Position numbers and translations under genes: made by a program. Positions 4,375 to 5,275 of a stretch of DNA of 5,275 nt are shown piece by piece. Below the pieces are notes generated by a model. That model saw nothing but the letters and a program-made list of their open reading frames with translations. It was not told the origin of the DNA and made no database searches. Origin of the DNA: an uncultured Collinsella sp. (GTDB lineage Bacteria; Actinomycetota; Coriobacteriia; Coriobacteriales; Coriobacteriaceae). The stretch lies in NCBI GenBank assembly GCA_900552735.1, contig USBA01000141.1, positions 1 to 5,275 on the forward strand, read 5' to 3'. The stretch's first letter is position 1, and each line of letters opens with the position of its first letter.

Positions 4375-5275
4375 TCAGTTGTTATTGCCGCCATCGAGCA
4401 ATGCCTCAAAATCCTTCGCCGGCATGGGGCGGTAGTAGAGGAAGCCCTGAGCGTAGCGGGCGCCCATTTGTCGTAGCATGTTCGCCTGCTCATTTGTCTC
4501 GACGCCTTCGACCTCGACGGGCAGATGGAGCGACTGCGCCATTTCGAGCATCGATGAAATGATTTGCGTGCTGCGGCCTTGATCGCGGTCGGTGGGTACA
4601 AAGGCGCGGTCGAGCTTGATGACGTCGACGTTGACGTTCTTGAGCATCGCGAGCGTGGACTGACCGGTGCCAAAATCGTCCATATAGGTCGAGAAGCCGC
4701 GGGTGTGCAGGTCGGCCGTCAGTTTGTCCACGGCCTCGGACTCTCCGTATAAGCCGTCTCGGTGATCTCGATACGCATGAGCTCGGGCGGTAGGTTGTAT
4801 TGGGCGGCAAGCGCCCCCATATGTTCGGCAACGTCGCAGGCAAGGATATCCACGCGCGACACATTAAGCGAGACCGGAACCACGCGAAGACGGCGATCGA
4901 GACGCTCGCGAAACCATATGGCGACACCTTGCCAAATGTACTTGTCGAGCGTCACTACAAAGCCGCTTTCTTCGAGGGCGGGGATAAAGGTAGCGGGTGA
5001 AATGAGGGAGCCATCCTTGTCAATCCAGCGCGTGAGTGCCTCGGCGCCAATGATCTCGCCGGTTTCCATGTCGACCTGGGGCTGCACGTAGTAGGTAATG
5101 CGGCCGTTTGAGAGCGCATACTGGAATTCGGTCAGCGTGCGGTGGAACGCGATTTCGTGCTCGTATTCCTCGGGGCGGAAAATGGCAATGCGCTCCTTAA
5201 AGTCGTTTTTTGCGCGCCGATTGGTAAACATGGCCTTGGCCTGGGCATCGATGGTGATTTCCTCGTTGGAGTCGA
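4375..5275 (-). pseudogene. c-di-GMP phosphodiesterase (GGDEF-EAL), 5' end outside window, disrupted by a frameshift
   Basis: Two reading frames together encode one EAL protein. The first enters from the window edge (5275) and stops with TGA at 4719-4721. It starts with what looks like the end of a GGDEF domain (TIDAQAKAMF, RRAKNDF), so the ATG at 5231 is not the true start, and continues through YVQPQVD, the EALTRW motif (5025-5042), VSLNVS and IEITETAY. The second carries on the same domain from about 4740 to TGA at 4375-4377, with MDDFGTG, VIKLDRAFV, VEVEGVET and AQGFLYYRPMP. Joined, these supply the EAL Glu, the Asn, the EITE Glu, the Asp-Asp pair, the Lys, the later Glu and the Gln needed for metal and c-di-GMP binding, so an intact copy should hydrolyse c-di-GMP to pGpG. 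In the present sequence the product would end before the Asp-Asp pair and be inactive. A sequencing or assembly error is a serious alternative. Confidence 0.88.
4736..4742 (-). other. Site of the single-base frameshift in the EAL gene
   Basis: On the minus strand the first frame reads ...TAT ACG GAG AGT CCG AGG, whereas family-like sequence resumes one frame back with TCC GAG GCC GTG GAC AAA CTG (Ser-Glu-Ala-Val-Asp-Lys-Leu). Adding one base near 4740, for example giving AGT CCC GAG or AGT TCC GAG, restores the frame. That points to a one-base deletion. There is no X-XXY-YYZ slippery heptamer, so programmed -1 frameshifting is not supported. Confidence 0.8.

Noticed and set aside
4719..4750. 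Programmed -1 frameshifting in the EAL gene
   Set aside because: The direction of the shift would fit, but no slippery heptamer or obvious downstream pseudoknot is visible, and EAL proteins are not known for it.

Overview
The window is a compact bacterial segment in which every supported gene lies on the minus strand, so it is read from the right edge (5275) to the left edge (1). Base composition is moderately high in G+C, with G/C-rich third codon positions and good Shine-Dalgarno sites. Together with the c-di-GMP proteins and the Cys-less ArsC-like protein, this resembles gut Actinomycetota of the class Coriobacteriia (Collinsella-like). That placement comes from general recognition, not from a search, and is tentative.

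In transcription order: (1) 5275-4375 is the 3' part of a GGDEF-EAL c-di-GMP phosphodiesterase gene. It enters from outside the window and is broken by a one-base frameshift near 4740, although every EAL catalytic motif is otherwise present. (2) A 13-bp perfect palindrome (4286-4316) separates it from (3) 4247-2718, a cytoplasmic diguanylate cyclase with an intact GGDEF domain, a PAS-like domain and a second, degenerate GGDEF domain. (4) After a short gap with an extended -10 promoter candidate comes a two-gene unit. The first gene, 2643-2020, encodes a flavodoxin-fold flavoprotein with a four-cysteine cluster motif. The second, 2008-1667, starts 11 bases later and encodes an ArsC/Spx-fold protein whose catalytic cysteine is replaced by serine. 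(5) 1580-450 encodes a COG0523 (CobW/YjiA-type) G3E GTPase, a likely metal chaperone, closed by a strong hairpin terminator (376-410). (6) Only 11 bases past that hairpin lies the ribosome binding site of trmL (354 to beyond 1), a tRNA wobble 2'-O-methyltransferase cut by the window edge.

Functionally there are three unrelated groups: c-di-GMP turnover (one cyclase, one damaged phosphodiesterase), a redox/flavin pair, and metal handling followed by tRNA modification. Apart from the four-base to 94-base control regions between them there is no gene-free stretch over 300 bases. I see no mobile element, CRISPR array, tRNA or rRNA, and no evidence for a wholly new multi-gene system. The most unusual items are the frameshifted EAL gene, the cysteine-less ArsC-like protein coupled to a cysteine-rich flavoprotein, and the catalytic-plus-degenerate GGDEF architecture.
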